From Halocafeteria seosinensis (lineage: Eukaryota; Sar; Bigyra; Bicosoecida), in the NCBI GenBank assembly GCA_001687465.1, contig LVLI01000251.1, positions 93,652 to 157,651 of the forward strand: 64,000 bases of DNA. The letters are read 5' to 3'. The position numbers were made by a program, and so were the translations under genes. Below the pieces are notes generated by a model that saw nothing but the letters and a program-made list of their open reading frames with translations, had not been told where the DNA came from and did not search any database. Positions 42,331-54,229 of this stretch are shown here, piece by piece (position 1 is the stretch's first letter; every line of letters starts with the position of its first letter).

Positions 42331-43170
42331 TTTCTTTAGGGTAACACGACAATGTCATGAAGATCTGAAGGCAGAGCATTCCTCGCTCAGACATGTCGCT
42401 GGTATAGCTTCTTTGCCAGCACAGGGATGCTAGATTTGGGTTCGAAGAGCTTCATCTGCTTTCTTCCGGTATTGCAACCAGTAAAATACATATCGGTTAG
42501 TTTGGCTGGCAGGGAGTTACCAGAAATTACTGTAATGCACAACCTGTGAACAGAACTTCAATAGTTTCCACAATCTGTCCACCTTGCGTGCGTAACTCCT
42601 TCTTTTGCAGCCCGTGAGCACCGACCTGATGTACGCAAAAAGCAGTATAATATCCTTTGAGTACCGCTCTGTTATAAGGCATCTTGAGTCACCAGGACAT
42701 CTACAGTAGTGGGGAACATAAGAACCGACTAGTCATACGTGGCGGCGGTGTTATCGGCAAATTTGGAGCTGGTACTGTGGATATTTCCGTCACTTTGCAC
42801 ATGGCCTTCTTCGGCATCCTTGTATAGGAGCTGCTTTACCTAAAGAAGTCCTACCGGTTCGGCTGCATTGGATGAGATAAAATATCGATTACTGGTTTCC
42901 AGCGACAATATTTCTGGTTCATCGACGAGTGCAAGAGAGGCCCTTAGAGCCTCTAAGTTAGCGGACCCATTGGGTTGCCACTGGCCAGGTGCATGGGCCG
43001 TTGCATGCTCGTTGAAGTCATTGCGTGGATACCTATGACTATTGCTCAGCCCCGTTGCTACAGCAGTTGTATATTTTGCTGTATGTTTCAGGGTTTTGTG
43101 TGTCATCATTTTATCTTTAGTTTGATAGGAGAAGCATGTAGGCCGTCTGTTTGTAGGAGAGAGAAATGAG
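42331..43170. other. intergenic (42331-43170)
   Basis: 5' flank of the secreted Cys-rich gene. An opposing 122-codon frame (42840-43208) overlaps its start and is not supported. Confidence 0.35.
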
Positions 43171-44219
43171 ATGGCAGAGCACCGGGTTGTAGCAGCAGCA
43201 ATTCTCATGCTGGTTATGTGCCAGCAAACAGTGAGAACTCAATTCGTAGAAACAGATCCCAAATTTGCCGATCAGGTTGAAAAGGCAAAACAGGAATTGA
43301 GCGATTTGTTGAAGGAACATCCCGACTTGGAACAGATCTACAGACCAAAGCGCTCTCAACGTAGTAGCGATATTTACGTGTACGCACAACCTCAAAAATC
43401 GCTATGCTTTCTTGAGAGGTGTCATTTACATTCCTTCATGCTTTGTCACAGCAAAAGGGAACGCAAAGGCGCTTCATTCACACAGAATGTGCTGTTTGAT
43501 CCATGTCGAGGCATGGAATTCAACTGCTGCAACGCAACCTATGGAGCACCGGAATACGAAAAGGTCAACCTAAATCGAAATTCTCTTTCCTTTGGATCAC
43601 TATTTCACGTTGATGAAAACAATAACACTCTTGCAAGGGATAACGTGTAAGTTCGGTGCCCCTGTTGTGCAACAGCTTTGTAGACTCCACGACTCATCCG
43701 TGGGACGCAGACGAACGCCAGACCCAGTACTCTACTTGGCACCGGAGTGCAACGGTATGCTAGATCCCTTTGATTGGTGCTTCGCAGACGGGATGGGAAG
43801 GAGACCGTTTCCAGTAGTACCAAAGTGTTGGAATTTCAACGAGAGTATTGAGACCCACAAATCATGTCGATCTCCAGAAGACGGTTCAGAGTTGCCTTTT
43901 TGCTTTGAAGTGAGTTAATTGGAAAGAATGAGAAGGGAAAGAGACCAATGACACCCTTATTGCTCCTTTGCAGCTTGCAATTACACAAAATGCTTACATA
44001 TCAGAATGTGGAGGCCAGTTTAAGGATACTGATTCGTGTGGGACATTCTTAGAGGTGCACCGACCGAACAAGTCCAGTATCCTGACACAAGTACGTCTGA
44101 AGGGTCAATACACTTCAGGGTATGCAGGAGTTGTTATCAGTTCGATCTATAAAAAAGATGAGAACAAGATTTTATGCCGAGGAGACTACGAGGTAATTGC
44201 TGTCAAGAAACCTTGTTGA
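43171..44219 (+). CDS. secreted Cys-rich protein, unrecognised family
   Basis: Three exons: 43171-43646, 43684-43909, 43974-44219; 315 residues. The start MAEHRVVAAAILMLVMCQQT (then VRT-QF) is a signal peptide with probable cleavage near residue 23. A short helical segment (KFADQVEKAKQELSDLLKEH) precedes a Cys-rich body with at least a dozen cysteines (CFLERCHLHSFMLC, MEFNCCNATYG, FDWCFADGMGR, VPKCWNF, SECGGQF, DSCGTF, ILCRG, final KKPC), suggesting a disulfide-stabilised extracellular protein. The first intron is only 37 nt (43647-43683), unusually short here, but the join keeps frame and cysteine-rich sequence on both sides. Function is unknown. Confidence 0.6.
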
Positions 44220-44261
44220 GTTAGTCAAAAATTGCAATAACTAAATGGGAAACGAATTCAG

Positions 44262-45608
44262 ATGTGGTGGGTACACAAGACCCCAAGTGAGTTCATCGTG
44301 GAGAAACAACTCCCCTTCCGTATTTCTGAGCCTGCATGTGATTGGGATGCACAGTACAACAAGTAAGAGAACTGGTAGATTAATGGGATCTCTCCCAAAA
44401 ATGAAAAAAAAGTCTTCTACTGGTAGTATGTCCGATTTTTTCTTGGCACAGAGAGAAACCTTGGAGAACTATTACCAATGATAGCGCACTCGATAAGATC
44501 TCGCTAGGCCTCTTTGAGAGGTCAACGGCTTTGTTCACAAGGGAAAGAGTGCACGGTCGTAGAGGTGTTCCTGGTCCGGGAATGGGTGGGACACTCGTGC
44601 TCCCTCAAGAAGACACGTATCCAAGCAATGCCATATTTAGCGACACAGAATTTTTTACATACAGCGTAAGTTGCTTCCAAATCTCCGAATTTCTCTACCT
44701 CTGTATGTATTTCAACTATTTCCCTGCTGCAGTTTTTCGACCAGTTGCTGCCATCGGATATCAAGGATGGGGAGCTTTATCCAAGTCACCCTCAGTTCGA
44801 CGAACGCGAAAGGGCTCCAGCACCGCAGCCCTCCCCAAGCCCACGTGGTTAGTGCCTCAAGCATGCATTCGTAATCATATCATGAGCTCGGCATAGCAGC
44901 ACCGTGCGTTGCAGGATTCATTTCCGGAGAGACCAACTTTGAGGTTTCTGATAAAGCGAAAGCTACTTCGCCACCAGCCTATGAGTTCCTGTCTTCAAGC
45001 TTGCGAAGAAGGCTTCAGGCCACATACATCCCCAAAAGCAGATTGCCACCACCCGAAGTTTACAAGCAAGACGGAAGGGGTCTTTTAGAGAAAATGCTCA
45101 ACAATTCTCGATATCACTCACAAGCGAGGCCGCATTCAGAGTACCGTGCACTTAGCTTAGAGGAAGAAGAAGGGTATCATGGCGCAAGACATCATACATA
45201 TTCTGCAATCGAAGCAAAAGTCTTGCTGAGTGGTGAGATTCCACACAAGAGCAAAGTAAAAATCACTCGCTTGCATCGAGGAACCACCGTGACGAAGCTC
45301 GGCAACGACTTCCTTGAAGCCCTTCAGAATAGCCGTCAGCGTTCTATAGAAAATGCTAAGGGTGTACGTCATTCTTGTTATTTTCATTCCTCGTAGATAA
45401 CTCATATATACGTATTCGCATTTTTGCCTTGGCACAGAGGGGGCAAACCGAAAAAGACGAGAAAAACGGTGATGAGGAAGCAATCCTCAGTGACGAATTT
45501 ATTCAATCCCAACGCGGACTTGCGGAGGAGTTAAGGCAGATTGGTATACAGAAAGCAGAAATACTTCGAGAAATTCGCCGTAAAGAGGAGGCTAGAAACC
45601 GGAGCTAG
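44262..45608 (+). CDS. hypothetical protein with charged C-terminal helix
   Basis: Five exons: 44262-44362, 44452-44665, 44733-44847, 44915-45363, 45438-45608, all phase-consistent; 349 residues. It opens MWWVHKTPSEFIVEKQLPFR, has a Gly/Pro stretch (GRRGVPGPGMGGTLVLP), an acidic/Pro region, and ends with a Lys/Glu/Arg-rich helix (GLAEELRQIGIQKAEILREI) likely to form a coiled coil. No signal peptide or membrane helix. I do not recognise the family. Good donors and poly-pyrimidine acceptors at each junction support the model; an upstream exon cannot be excluded. Confidence 0.55.
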
Positions 45609-46297
45609 TGTCGACTCTACTTTTGGATACAACGTGGAGCCGGATGGGGTGTGTGACTTGCGTCGACGCCAGGTGTACCTTGCTCCATAAGCATAAAGGA
45701 TATTCACGGCGAAAAAGGATTGACAGCATGATTGTTCTGTTGTTGTAGTCAATACTTAGCGTCACAAATAATTTTTCAAAATTGTGCGATACTGACCACA
45801 AGATATAGAGGGTCCGATACATGTAACCAACGGCACAGCCGTTACGGAACGTGGTCCGTCCTTTTATCTAGTCAACCACATGCCATGCCTCCCGCAATCT
45901 CATTAGCGTCATTAGCTGCCACTCACACAGGTTCACACATGAATGGTGACAGAGTTAATTCAGTAGTGATACTGATAACGAATCATCGATACATGCCACT
46001 AGGAATCTAGTACTTGAGGATGCAGTATTACAGCAGCATTATGAGAAAATTAGGCAGTTCTAAGAAAGCATTACAGTAGGTCAAGAAATGTTCTGTATGG
46101 GATGTCCGCAAGACAGTTGGAAATACTGTTTACAGTGATTGAACAGTATCATTTCGCTTCGTTCAGTATGACTTTGAGGGGCCACAGATCCTGATTTCCG
46201 GTGCGAACACCGACGCCAAGCTCCGGTGTGGGTATATTCACAGCAGAGCTGCTCCGCAAACCCGTAGAGACGTTAGAAATAGAACGTTATGAGGGGA
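45609..46297. other. convergent intergenic region
   Basis: This lies between the 3' ends of the hypothetical protein gene (plus) and the CrtR-type gene (minus). A 93-codon plus frame at 46201-46482 is antisense to the CrtR-type gene and rejected. Nothing else is seen. Confidence 0.4.
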
Positions 46298-47510
46298 CTA
46301 CTTTCCGACAAAGAGTGGAGTCAAGTGGCGAAGGGGTGTACCCCTTCGATGCAATTCCTGTTGATGCTCCCAATAAATTGCTCCATACCTATAAAAAGGT
46401 ATCCATGGCCAAAGATGATGAACAGCGTGGTAGTTTTGATAGAGCAGTACAAGCGTTGCAATGCCTAGTACGTCATACGTGACTTTCAAGATGGCAGTAC
46501 TGCGATGCTGCTCGCGAGAAACACCAGGACGATGGGGGAGGTAATCAAAACTGAATGCAAGCAATGCCAAAGCAGTTGTAGCAGGAGCGCACCACAGTAG
46601 AAATAACATTTTGCCGTATCCCGTCCATACAGAGCCACTGTTGGTGCACCATTGCAACAGTGTTCATCCGAGAGCCACATCATTGGAACAGTTCTCAGAC
46701 ACTTACCATATCACAAGCAACTTTACTGATATGCTAAGCAGTACTTCTACGGTCTCTGCTCTATTTCTTTCACCACGGAAAAGAAGCGGGAAATACATTT
46801 TATAGTAATGTCCCATAATGGTGAACCACTTCATTAGTAAAATTGGCGGTGATCCTCTGCAAATGACATTTCGAATACAACATCGAGACACAGTGAGGCA
46901 CGTTATTTTTACAAACCTAGTTGTGTAGTGGTCCGGATCGTAATGAGGATCATTTGTATGTCGATGATGCTGAATGTGCAAATACTTGAATGGGGCATAG
47001 ATAGCCATCAGAAATGTAGCAGATACACGACCTGGAGAAGCACGTTGCTTCGCTGAGCCGGAATTGCAATTATGGAGCCACACCGGAGAACATACCTATT
47101 ACACCATTTATCCATTTACATCCACTTTTTGTGGTAGCTATCGCTCCATGAGAGGCGTCATGCATTGGGGTAAAGTGCACAAACGCCAGAAACGTAAGCA
47201 ATGTGGAGGCGACTAGCGCCGGTAGGATGCTCTTGGGAGATGGCTTCCACAGCAGATTCTGGCTCAAGTCTACCAACGTCAGGTGGTTCCAATTATATAA
47301 GGCACCATCTCGAAGGCACATATCGGCATAAATACCCAGAGAGCAGGTTGTAGCAATCAAAGAGAGGAGGATCGTGGGCCATGCGACGGCAGGAGGACGC
47401 TCCCGCATCTCAATTTTCGGCCGCTTTGGTGCATCCGTCGTTTCATCGACTTCATTTGTCTTTGTCTGTCTTCTCAGTATGGGACTCTTGCTCCTTGATT
47501 TTCTCGTCAT
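46298..47510 (-). CDS. CrtR-type carotenoid hydroxylase/desaturase-family enzyme
   Basis: Four exons: 47510-47084, 47031-46917, 46856-46707, 46637-46298; 343 residues. A polar leader (about 1-45) is followed by hydrophobic helices and the three di-iron histidine boxes of the membrane desaturase/hydroxylase superfamily: HDASHGA (about 114), HIQHHRHTNDPHYDPDHY (H161-H167) and QNYHAVHHLWP (H301-H305), plus FDYLPHRP (261-268). The HHxHxNDPxxDPDH, FDYLPHRP and QNYH-x2-HHLWPxIPxY combination is that of cyanobacterial CrtR beta-carotene hydroxylases rather than acyl-lipid desaturases. Expected role: 3-hydroxylation of beta-ionone rings in plastid membranes. Introns rule out bacterial contamination. 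The leader may be a transit peptide; substrate should be regarded as inferred. Confidence 0.75.
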
Positions 47511-47917
47511 GTTGCCGCAAACCCCGCCTTGCGCTATGTTTGATAGCCTCCGACTGGATTGGAAGATCAACTTCGCGCTGTGCTAGCGTTTACGCAGACT
47601 GAGCAAGGCCAAGCGTACCACATTTAGTCCTCAAACCCATAGATTGGACCATATAACACTACAAACATGCACTGACAAGACTATTCTCTGGTAGACGCAA
47701 GCTATAATCATACATTGTTCATATGTTTGGCGCTTGACACAACTTCAACTTTTGGAAGTTAGGGTATTTTGCGCTATCAAGCTTGAGCGACGGCCGATAA
47801 TATCGCCGACTCCATATGCCGGGACAAAGAATAATAATTTACGATTGGTAAACATGATTACTTTTGTTACAAGTCCATACAGAGTAAAAAGGGTGCAATA
47901 GCAAGGACGAAGGAAGG
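47511..47917. promoter_or_regulatory. divergent promoter region
   Basis: 407 bp between the start codons of the CrtR-type gene (minus) and cyclin C (plus). A 115-codon minus frame (47745-48092) overlaps cyclin C exon 1 and is rejected. No specific element is identified. Confidence 0.35.
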
Positions 47918-49117
47918 ATGACGACGGATTTCTCTCAATCCTCGCAATGGTACGTCCTAGCAGTACGTGGCATTTATGCGTAAGACATATGATGGTAGAA
48001 GGCGATACGTTTAGCTTCAAAATAATATATGTATGCAGCGTTAAATGGATGCACAAACAGCCGAAGGGCACTTCCACACACATAGCAGACAATTCCGACG
48101 AAACAAGAATCCTTAGGGTCTATTTTACTCGATGTAGGTTGTATACATGGTTGAAACTAGACAAAGGAACGATGAGGACAATTATTACACGCAATTGCTG
48201 CGAGTCTTGCAGTGATAGCCAACATTGGATGTGACCTGAAGCTCAGGCACTGGGTGACTGCCACTGCCATCGTCTACTATCGCCGCTTTTTCAGCAAGTG
48301 AGTGCGATATGGTTATCCTAAACTGCTGACCCTAATCGTATGCCGGATTACTGAAAATGTACATGCACAGACACTCCCTCGAAGGTATCAACCCCTGGTT
48401 ACTCACTGTATCGGCAGTCCATTTGGCAACGCTGGTAGAGGAGCAACCAAAAGATATCGCTGAAATTTACAGGGCGTTTCAAGCTAGAGAAGGGAAAAAA
48501 TACTTCCCCGACACTTGGACACCGACAATGGAGAAAGATTCCCATCGTGATGACTTGGGAAACGGCACTGCGAAAATTGGAGTCGAAAAATGTGAGCAGC
48601 TGCTAGTCGAGGCATTGGAGTTCGATCTTTTGGTATTCCACCCTTACAGGGAATTGCAGCTGTACGTCAATTCATCGTAACAGCCTGTCACATAGCTATA
48701 TCCTGACCCATCACCGTCGCTACAGAATGATACGGGATACTGATCATCCGAAGTCTCAACCGCTGCTCGAAACAGCATGGTCTATCATCGATGATTTTTA
48801 TGCTACCGCTGCTATCATGAGAAATTCATGCTCTGTAATCGCTCTAGCATCTTTGTATCTGTCTGCATCTTACCTTTCATTCGATATTAGTGCGTGGATG
48901 GGAACTTTGGAAGTTGATTTGAATGAGGTAAGCAAGAGGTTGTTTTTTAGAACTATTTTGGTTACGAGGTTACTACCGCTAACCGCAGCTCTCCACTGTT
49001 TGTTCTGAAATTGCCGATCTGTATGAACTTATTGACAGCCAAACTGAGGCGGATCGGCTGCAAGTCGTAGAGGGACTAGCGAAACGTACAGTTTGGATGT
49101 TAACGATCCCTTCGTGA
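47918..49117 (+). CDS. CCNC: cyclin C, Mediator kinase-module cyclin (second exon unresolved)
   Basis: Exon 1 47918-47949 (MTTDFSQSSQ...), later exons to 48297, 48371-48661, 48726-48927 and 48989-49117. The cyclin box is clear: LKLRHWVTATAIVYYRRFFS then KHSLEGINPWLLTVSAVHLA and TLVEEQPKDIAEIYRAF, followed by CEQLLVEALEFDLLVFHPYR, SIIDDFYATAAIM and VIALASLYLSASYLSF. This matches cyclin C, partner of CDK8 in the Mediator kinase module, in the nucleus. Between 47950 and about 48230 two frames carry parts of the expected N-terminal helix (DEDNYYTQLLRVL and then AVIANIGCDLKLRH one base out of phase), so either a tiny intron or a sequence error lies near 48213. The 3' half is secure. Confidence 0.85.
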
Positions 49118-50235
49118 CGACCAGTAACCGTTCTCGTCGTACTGACTGGGTCCGCATTTCGTATGGAGAAAGTTAATATGACATGCGCGAATGGGTATAT
49201 GGAATTGATTAAGGGTTTGAAGGGTGAGTCGACGAAGCTAAGACCTGCGGTGTCTGCCTCACACTGGTTTCATTTCCAGCTGCGTTCTTGACTCTGACGA
49301 TCCGCAATCGAATTCCGGTGCAAGTACATTTAGGAGCCTCGGTTTTAGCCTTCCGGTGGGTCCTCAAGTGGTGCAATTGTACAAATCAGCGCACGTCGCA
49401 CGCTTTCAATTCTCGACTTCCAAGTTCCGAACTAGCTTAGAACTTCGGATTAAATCTCCGGGCATCGGGGTCGGCCTCCCTTCTGCCGGTGGAACCGATA
49501 TTCCTTTCATACATGACAGGCTTTGTTGTCTTGGATGTTCCAAGTGGCCAGTAGCCGGTATTACGGCCCGTCGTGAAGGCCGTGATACACCAGTGGAGTC
49601 TGATTACCAACTCCAGGATGCACCCTCTCCCAACTCTGTGGTGACAAAATATACATGATACCTATATCATTCTAGTCACGTGTCTTGGCAACACAATTTG
49701 ATATCTCCCGAAAGCAAGTGCTTCTAGAAGCTCTGAAGTTGGTGGATCTGCATCTAAGCATACAGCCGTTCACACTATTCCAGTATCACGACTTGTCTGC
49801 ACCATCAAGGTAGGAGTTTCCCAGTTTCTCCCTATTCTGTTCGATTTTGTGCAAGGTGCAGACCAACACACAATTCTCGTTTGTCGGAGGTCGGCCCGAC
49901 TCGACCGGCCGGCGCCCGTGCCCTATCCGACCCTTGCCCAGGATGTGCAAGAGTAGCACATAGAAGGTAATCTGCTACGAATCGAAGTATTGGGGCTGTT
50001 ACTGCGCTCACGCATGGTTATTTTACGTACTGTGTAGTATCTGCCTCGTTATCCTCAGCTTGAGAGCAGAGTTTTGGGGACACAAAAGGAGAAACAACGC
50101 TCCATTTTTTTTTCCCTTTTCTTGGGCCAATTCCCCTTCATAACTCATTTCAGTCGACACAATAGAGAAAAGGTACCCAACGATTGTACATTTCAAATTG
50201 TTGTAATCAATTTTGGGATAAGTGCGAAGACGATA
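49118..50235 (+). other. coding-like frame of unknown identity upstream of SEC24
   Basis: An open frame of about 125 codons (about 49280-49659) reads VLDSDDPQSNSGASTFRSLG then FSLPVGPQVVQLYKSAHVAR and on, preceded by a possible acceptor (TTTCCAG at about 49278). An upstream exon starting ATGGAGAAAGTT (about 49163) has a good donor but joins in a different frame. I cannot decide whether this is a small gene. The rest to 50235 shows no gene; a GC-rich tract (CCGGCCGGCGCCC) lies at about 49906-49918. Confidence 0.3.
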
Positions 50236-53200
50236 ATGAATCGAAAACCCCCTCAAGGATTTGGACAGAACCGACAGGGTCCTCCCGCGAGCAGCTCAGG
50301 AATGGGCGGTCCTCCTGCACGTGGCTCGTTTCCAATGCAACAGGCGCAGCAACAAGCGTCTATGCAGCCCTCATCAAGCAGTTTGGCAGCCCCTCGAGCA
50401 GGGTTCCAACAAAGCCAAGGCTTCCAAACACCGGGGCAGCGGCCGGCCCAACCCGAGAGTAACACAAGTGCTCCGATGCAGTTCGCTCCCAGAGGACAAC
50501 AAAACTTGGCACGTAAGTAGCTTGAGCGCATAGGTAGCATTTCGCGTTAATCCCATTATCCTTGAGTTTTTCCGTGCAGAACCTGGACGAGGATTTGCCG
50601 GTGCCAGTAGCGCCCCTCAAAGCATGTCACAGCCTGGGACTGCAAGTATGAACTATAGTAGCGCTATGGGCCCTCCACCTCAAGCTGCAAACGCTCCAGG
50701 CCCACCAAGCATGAGCTCGAACGGCCCGCCACCGACAGCTAACTACGTAAATTCTAATTCTGCGACGACAAGCACCGCTCTTCAAACAGGTGGCGGCGGC
50801 GCCCCCCCTTCATCATCTCAAAGCATGAGCTTCTCGTATCATACTGGTGGCCCTCCAAGACCTCAGCGATACCAAGCCCCTCCACAAAGCAGTGGTGTAC
50901 CCTCATCGGCTGGGTTCCAAGGGCCGCCACCGATGTCTAGTGGGTTACAAGGGCCGCCACCGATGTCTGGTGGGTTACAAGGGCCGCCACCGATGTCTGG
51001 TAGCTTCCAAGGTCCGCCCACTATGTCAGGTGCTTCCCAAGGCCCACCCCCCATACCAGGCGTTTCCCAGGGCCACTCTACCGTCTCTGGCAGTGCTCAG
51101 GGACATCCGCATATGACGGGAGTCTCTCAAGGTCCTCCTCCAATGTCTGGTGGAATCGACAATTCACAAAGGCTCGGATATGGGCAGTACTCTCACCCGG
51201 AGGCCCAAATGGGTCCTGGCGCTGGTCCACCTCCCATGGCAAATCAACCACCCCCAATGTACCCGGGGATGAACCAGGCACCAGCCGGGTATTCTACAGC
51301 CATGTCCACAGGACAATATGCTAGTCCGCAAATGTTCTCAACTGGTGCCAACGTTAACAGTGGTGCTCCGCCACAGCAGTTCATGAATCCATCAGCATCC
51401 TCGGGCTTGTCCCCTGGGTCATTCGGAGCCCCTCCTATGCGAGGTACTCCCGGCGCTCCTGTAGCGGCCAAGATGGCCACAGTCGACACGTCGAAAAACT
51501 GCGATCGAGCGTTTATGGCCCCAACTATCAATGCTCTACCATGTTCCGATAAACTTGTCCAAAAGACAGGCATGCCGCTAGGTTTATGTGTGCACCCGCT
51601 TGCTGAGGGTCCCGATACTCCCGAGGTAAGTTTTATTCTTTGACTGTCATCGCTTTTGGGTTTTGACACTACTTTGTGAATGGATTCCAGATCCCCGTCG
51701 TAGATTTTGGAAACACTGGACCTGTTAGATGCAAGAAGTGCCGAGCTTACATTAACCCTTTCGCGACATTTATTGATAACGGACAGAGATGGACATGCAA
51801 CTTCTGTAGCTATCCAAATGATGGTAAGCTTGCCGTCATCAACGCCCCCAGGTTACTAAGCTTCTATAAACTCGTTTGTTTTCGCAGTTCCACCTTCTTA
51901 TTATGCAAAAATGGAGGGCAACGAACGGGTGGACATTGAGGAGCGACCAGAGCTAAGGGATGGCTCGGTAGAATTGATCGCTTCTAGTGACTACATGTTA
52001 CGCGCACCACCTCCAATGGTGTATTTATTCTTATTCGATGTCTCTTATAACTCCGTGAGCAGTGGGATGTTAGAAACTGCCGTAGCGGCTGTCAAAGAGT
52101 CTTTGGATCACTTGGCTGGAGACGACAGAACTCAAGTTGGGTTTATCACCTATGACACCGCTGTCCACTTTTATAGATTGAGGCAAGATAACCCGCAACC
52201 TCAAATGTATGTGGTCCCGGACATTAGCGACGTATCATTGCCTACATTGCATGAAGATCTCTTAGTCAATTTGAAGGAGACTCGCGAGGCTGTCGATGAG
52301 CTGCTAGAATCGCTTTTGCGGATGCATTCGGCGAATAGGAGTGCCGATAGTTGCTTGGGGCCGGCCATAAAAGCAGGAAATCAAATGATCAACCACATCG
52401 GCGGTAAAATNGTCATTTGCCAGAGTACTTTGCCGACCACAGGGGTTGGAAAGCTGCGCCAACGTGAGAGCCCGAAGATACTTGGGACCGACGAGGAGCA
52501 TAAACTGTTGTCCGCAGATGCGAGTGAAGATGGGCAATTCTACAAGGGGATGGCGCTGGAGTGTTCAAAAGCTCACATCTCTGTCGATATGTTCTTGGCC
52601 TCAAACGTTCCATACATTGATGTAGCCAGCATCGGAACTCTGGCTAGGTATACTGCCGGGGAAGTCTACTTCTACTCAAATTTTAGGTCCACTAGTGAAG
52701 GTGCCCGACTGCATGCGGATATTTTCCACGATTTAACGCGTACAACCGGATTGGAAGCTGTTCTGAGGATACGATGTAGTGCGGGTGTTTCCATTTCGAG
52801 TTACTTTGGTAACTTCTTCATCCGGGGACAAGATTTACTCATAATGCCCAATGTGACGAGTGACACCGCGTTCACGGTTCAGCTCAGCGTTGCAGATACC
52901 CTGGCCAGTGGCTCAACTGTAAGCTTTCAGACAGCTCTACTGTACACTACTCCTAGTGGCTCACGGAGAATCCTGCTGCATACATTAGCTATTCCTACCG
53001 CCACTCTAGTGTCGGAGCTGTTCACGCACGCTGACACGGAAAGCTTGCAAAATGTGATAGCGAAGGTGGCACTGGACAATATGCTCCGTTCTGGTCTCCC
53101 TGCTGCTCGTCGTTATTTGCACCGGGCAGTTGTGGAAATAGTGCGATCTTACAACACCTCTATCGCTCAAGGAATGGGATCAAAATCCCAACAAAGCGAG

Positions 53201-53908
53201 GCCGTTCTCAATTTGCCGGAAAACCTGCAATTGCTGCCATTATACGCGATGGGGTTAAGCAAATCTGTCTTATTCCGCGGCGGACAGGAAATACACTCAG
53301 ATGAGAGGGCTTTTCTCGTGTTCCAAATGTTGACGATGCAAGCGGTCGCTTCGAGGTTGTACGCCTACCCGAAGCTGCTTTCTCTTCATGACATGGAAAG
53401 AGGCATGGGGACTCCGGTTACCGAAGAGGATGAGTCTCCAATAGATTCGGAGGGGAATGCTGTAGAAACTGTTGGATTTTCGCAGATCAAGATCCCTCAA
53501 GCAACGAGTTTATCTGTCGAACACCTTCGTGAAGATGGTGTGTTCCTATTAGCCGACGGGTTCGAGATGTTCTTGTGGGTGGGTCGGTCTGCTCCTCCTC
53601 AGCTGCTAGAATCATTATTTGGGGTGCCCAGTTTAGAGGGTGTTGATGTGTCGAGCGCTCAACTACCTCAACTCAACAATGAGTATTCTGTTCGGGTAAA
53701 TGCAATTGTTTCGGGTTTGCAAGAAGAAAGTAATCCTCAAATGCGTTTCAGAATAGTTAAGCAGGGTACATCTGATGCCAACGAAGCTCGGTTTCATTGG
53801 AGACTGGTCGAAGACCGTCAACAGTATCAGGGCGGCACATTCACCTATTCTGACTATCTCCAGCTAGTTTCGCGGGAAACAAGCGTTGGAACAGGTTTGT
53901 CTCGTTAA
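50236..53908 (+). CDS. SEC24: Sec24, COPII cargo-adaptor subunit
   Basis: Four exons: 50236-50512, 50580-51625, 51691-51823, 51888-53908; 1158 residues. A Pro/Gly/Gln-rich disordered N-terminus (about 1-430) precedes the zinc finger C455-x2-C458-x18-C477-x2-C480 ([12 protein letters not shown]...WTCNFC), the trunk ([56 protein letters not shown]), the beta-sandwich and helical domains and a gelsolin-like C-terminus ([13 protein letters not shown]). Sec24 selects cargo for ER-exit vesicles with Sec23. An undetermined base (n) at 52411 falls in the third position of an Ile/Met codon (GGK-x-VICQS) and does not disturb the frame. Length and order are normal for the family. Confidence 0.95.
50918..51155 (+). 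repeat. tandem 30-bp repeats inside SEC24
   Basis: About eight copies of a 30-bp unit encode the 10-residue repeat [10 protein letters not shown] with drift ([30 protein letters not shown]). The first three copies are almost identical at DNA level, the later ones diverged, a sign of recent local expansion. Repeats keep frame, so this is a length-variable disordered segment. Confidence 0.85.
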
Positions 53909-54229
53909 GATACCAGAATGAGTGATGTAGTATTAGAATTAGTCTTGAATTTAAATATTATTATGTTTCAGTGAAAACTTTCAGTGAAAAGTCTTTCAAG
54001 AGTGTCACACTGTCACCAGTCCTTCATTTTGTGAAGTGGCTGAGTTTGCCAACTTTCCATGTTTGAACAGTTTGGTATGTCTTGACCATGAATCGGCTTC
54101 TTTCTCATATCGAATATAATCTTTTTATACGTCTATGTCATAGTATACCACTTTTTTTTTTCTTCTTTTTTTTTTTGAAAGAATTCCATCATTGGTGGCT
54201 AAATCCCGGCGTCGGAACTACAGCCCAAT
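53909..54229. other. intergenic with poly(T) tract
   Basis: A pyrimidine-rich run of T interrupted by C at about 54150-54177 lies about 50 bp before the PDK start codon. Possibly promoter-associated; not assigned. Confidence 0.4.

Noticed and set aside
46201-46482. 93-codon plus-strand frame
   Set aside because: Antisense to the last exon of the CrtR-type gene with its histidine box.
50918-51155. Tandem 30-bp units as a CRISPR array or minisatellite element
   Set aside because: Units are contiguous, in frame and encode a degenerate Pro/Gly repeat of SEC24; there are no spacers.
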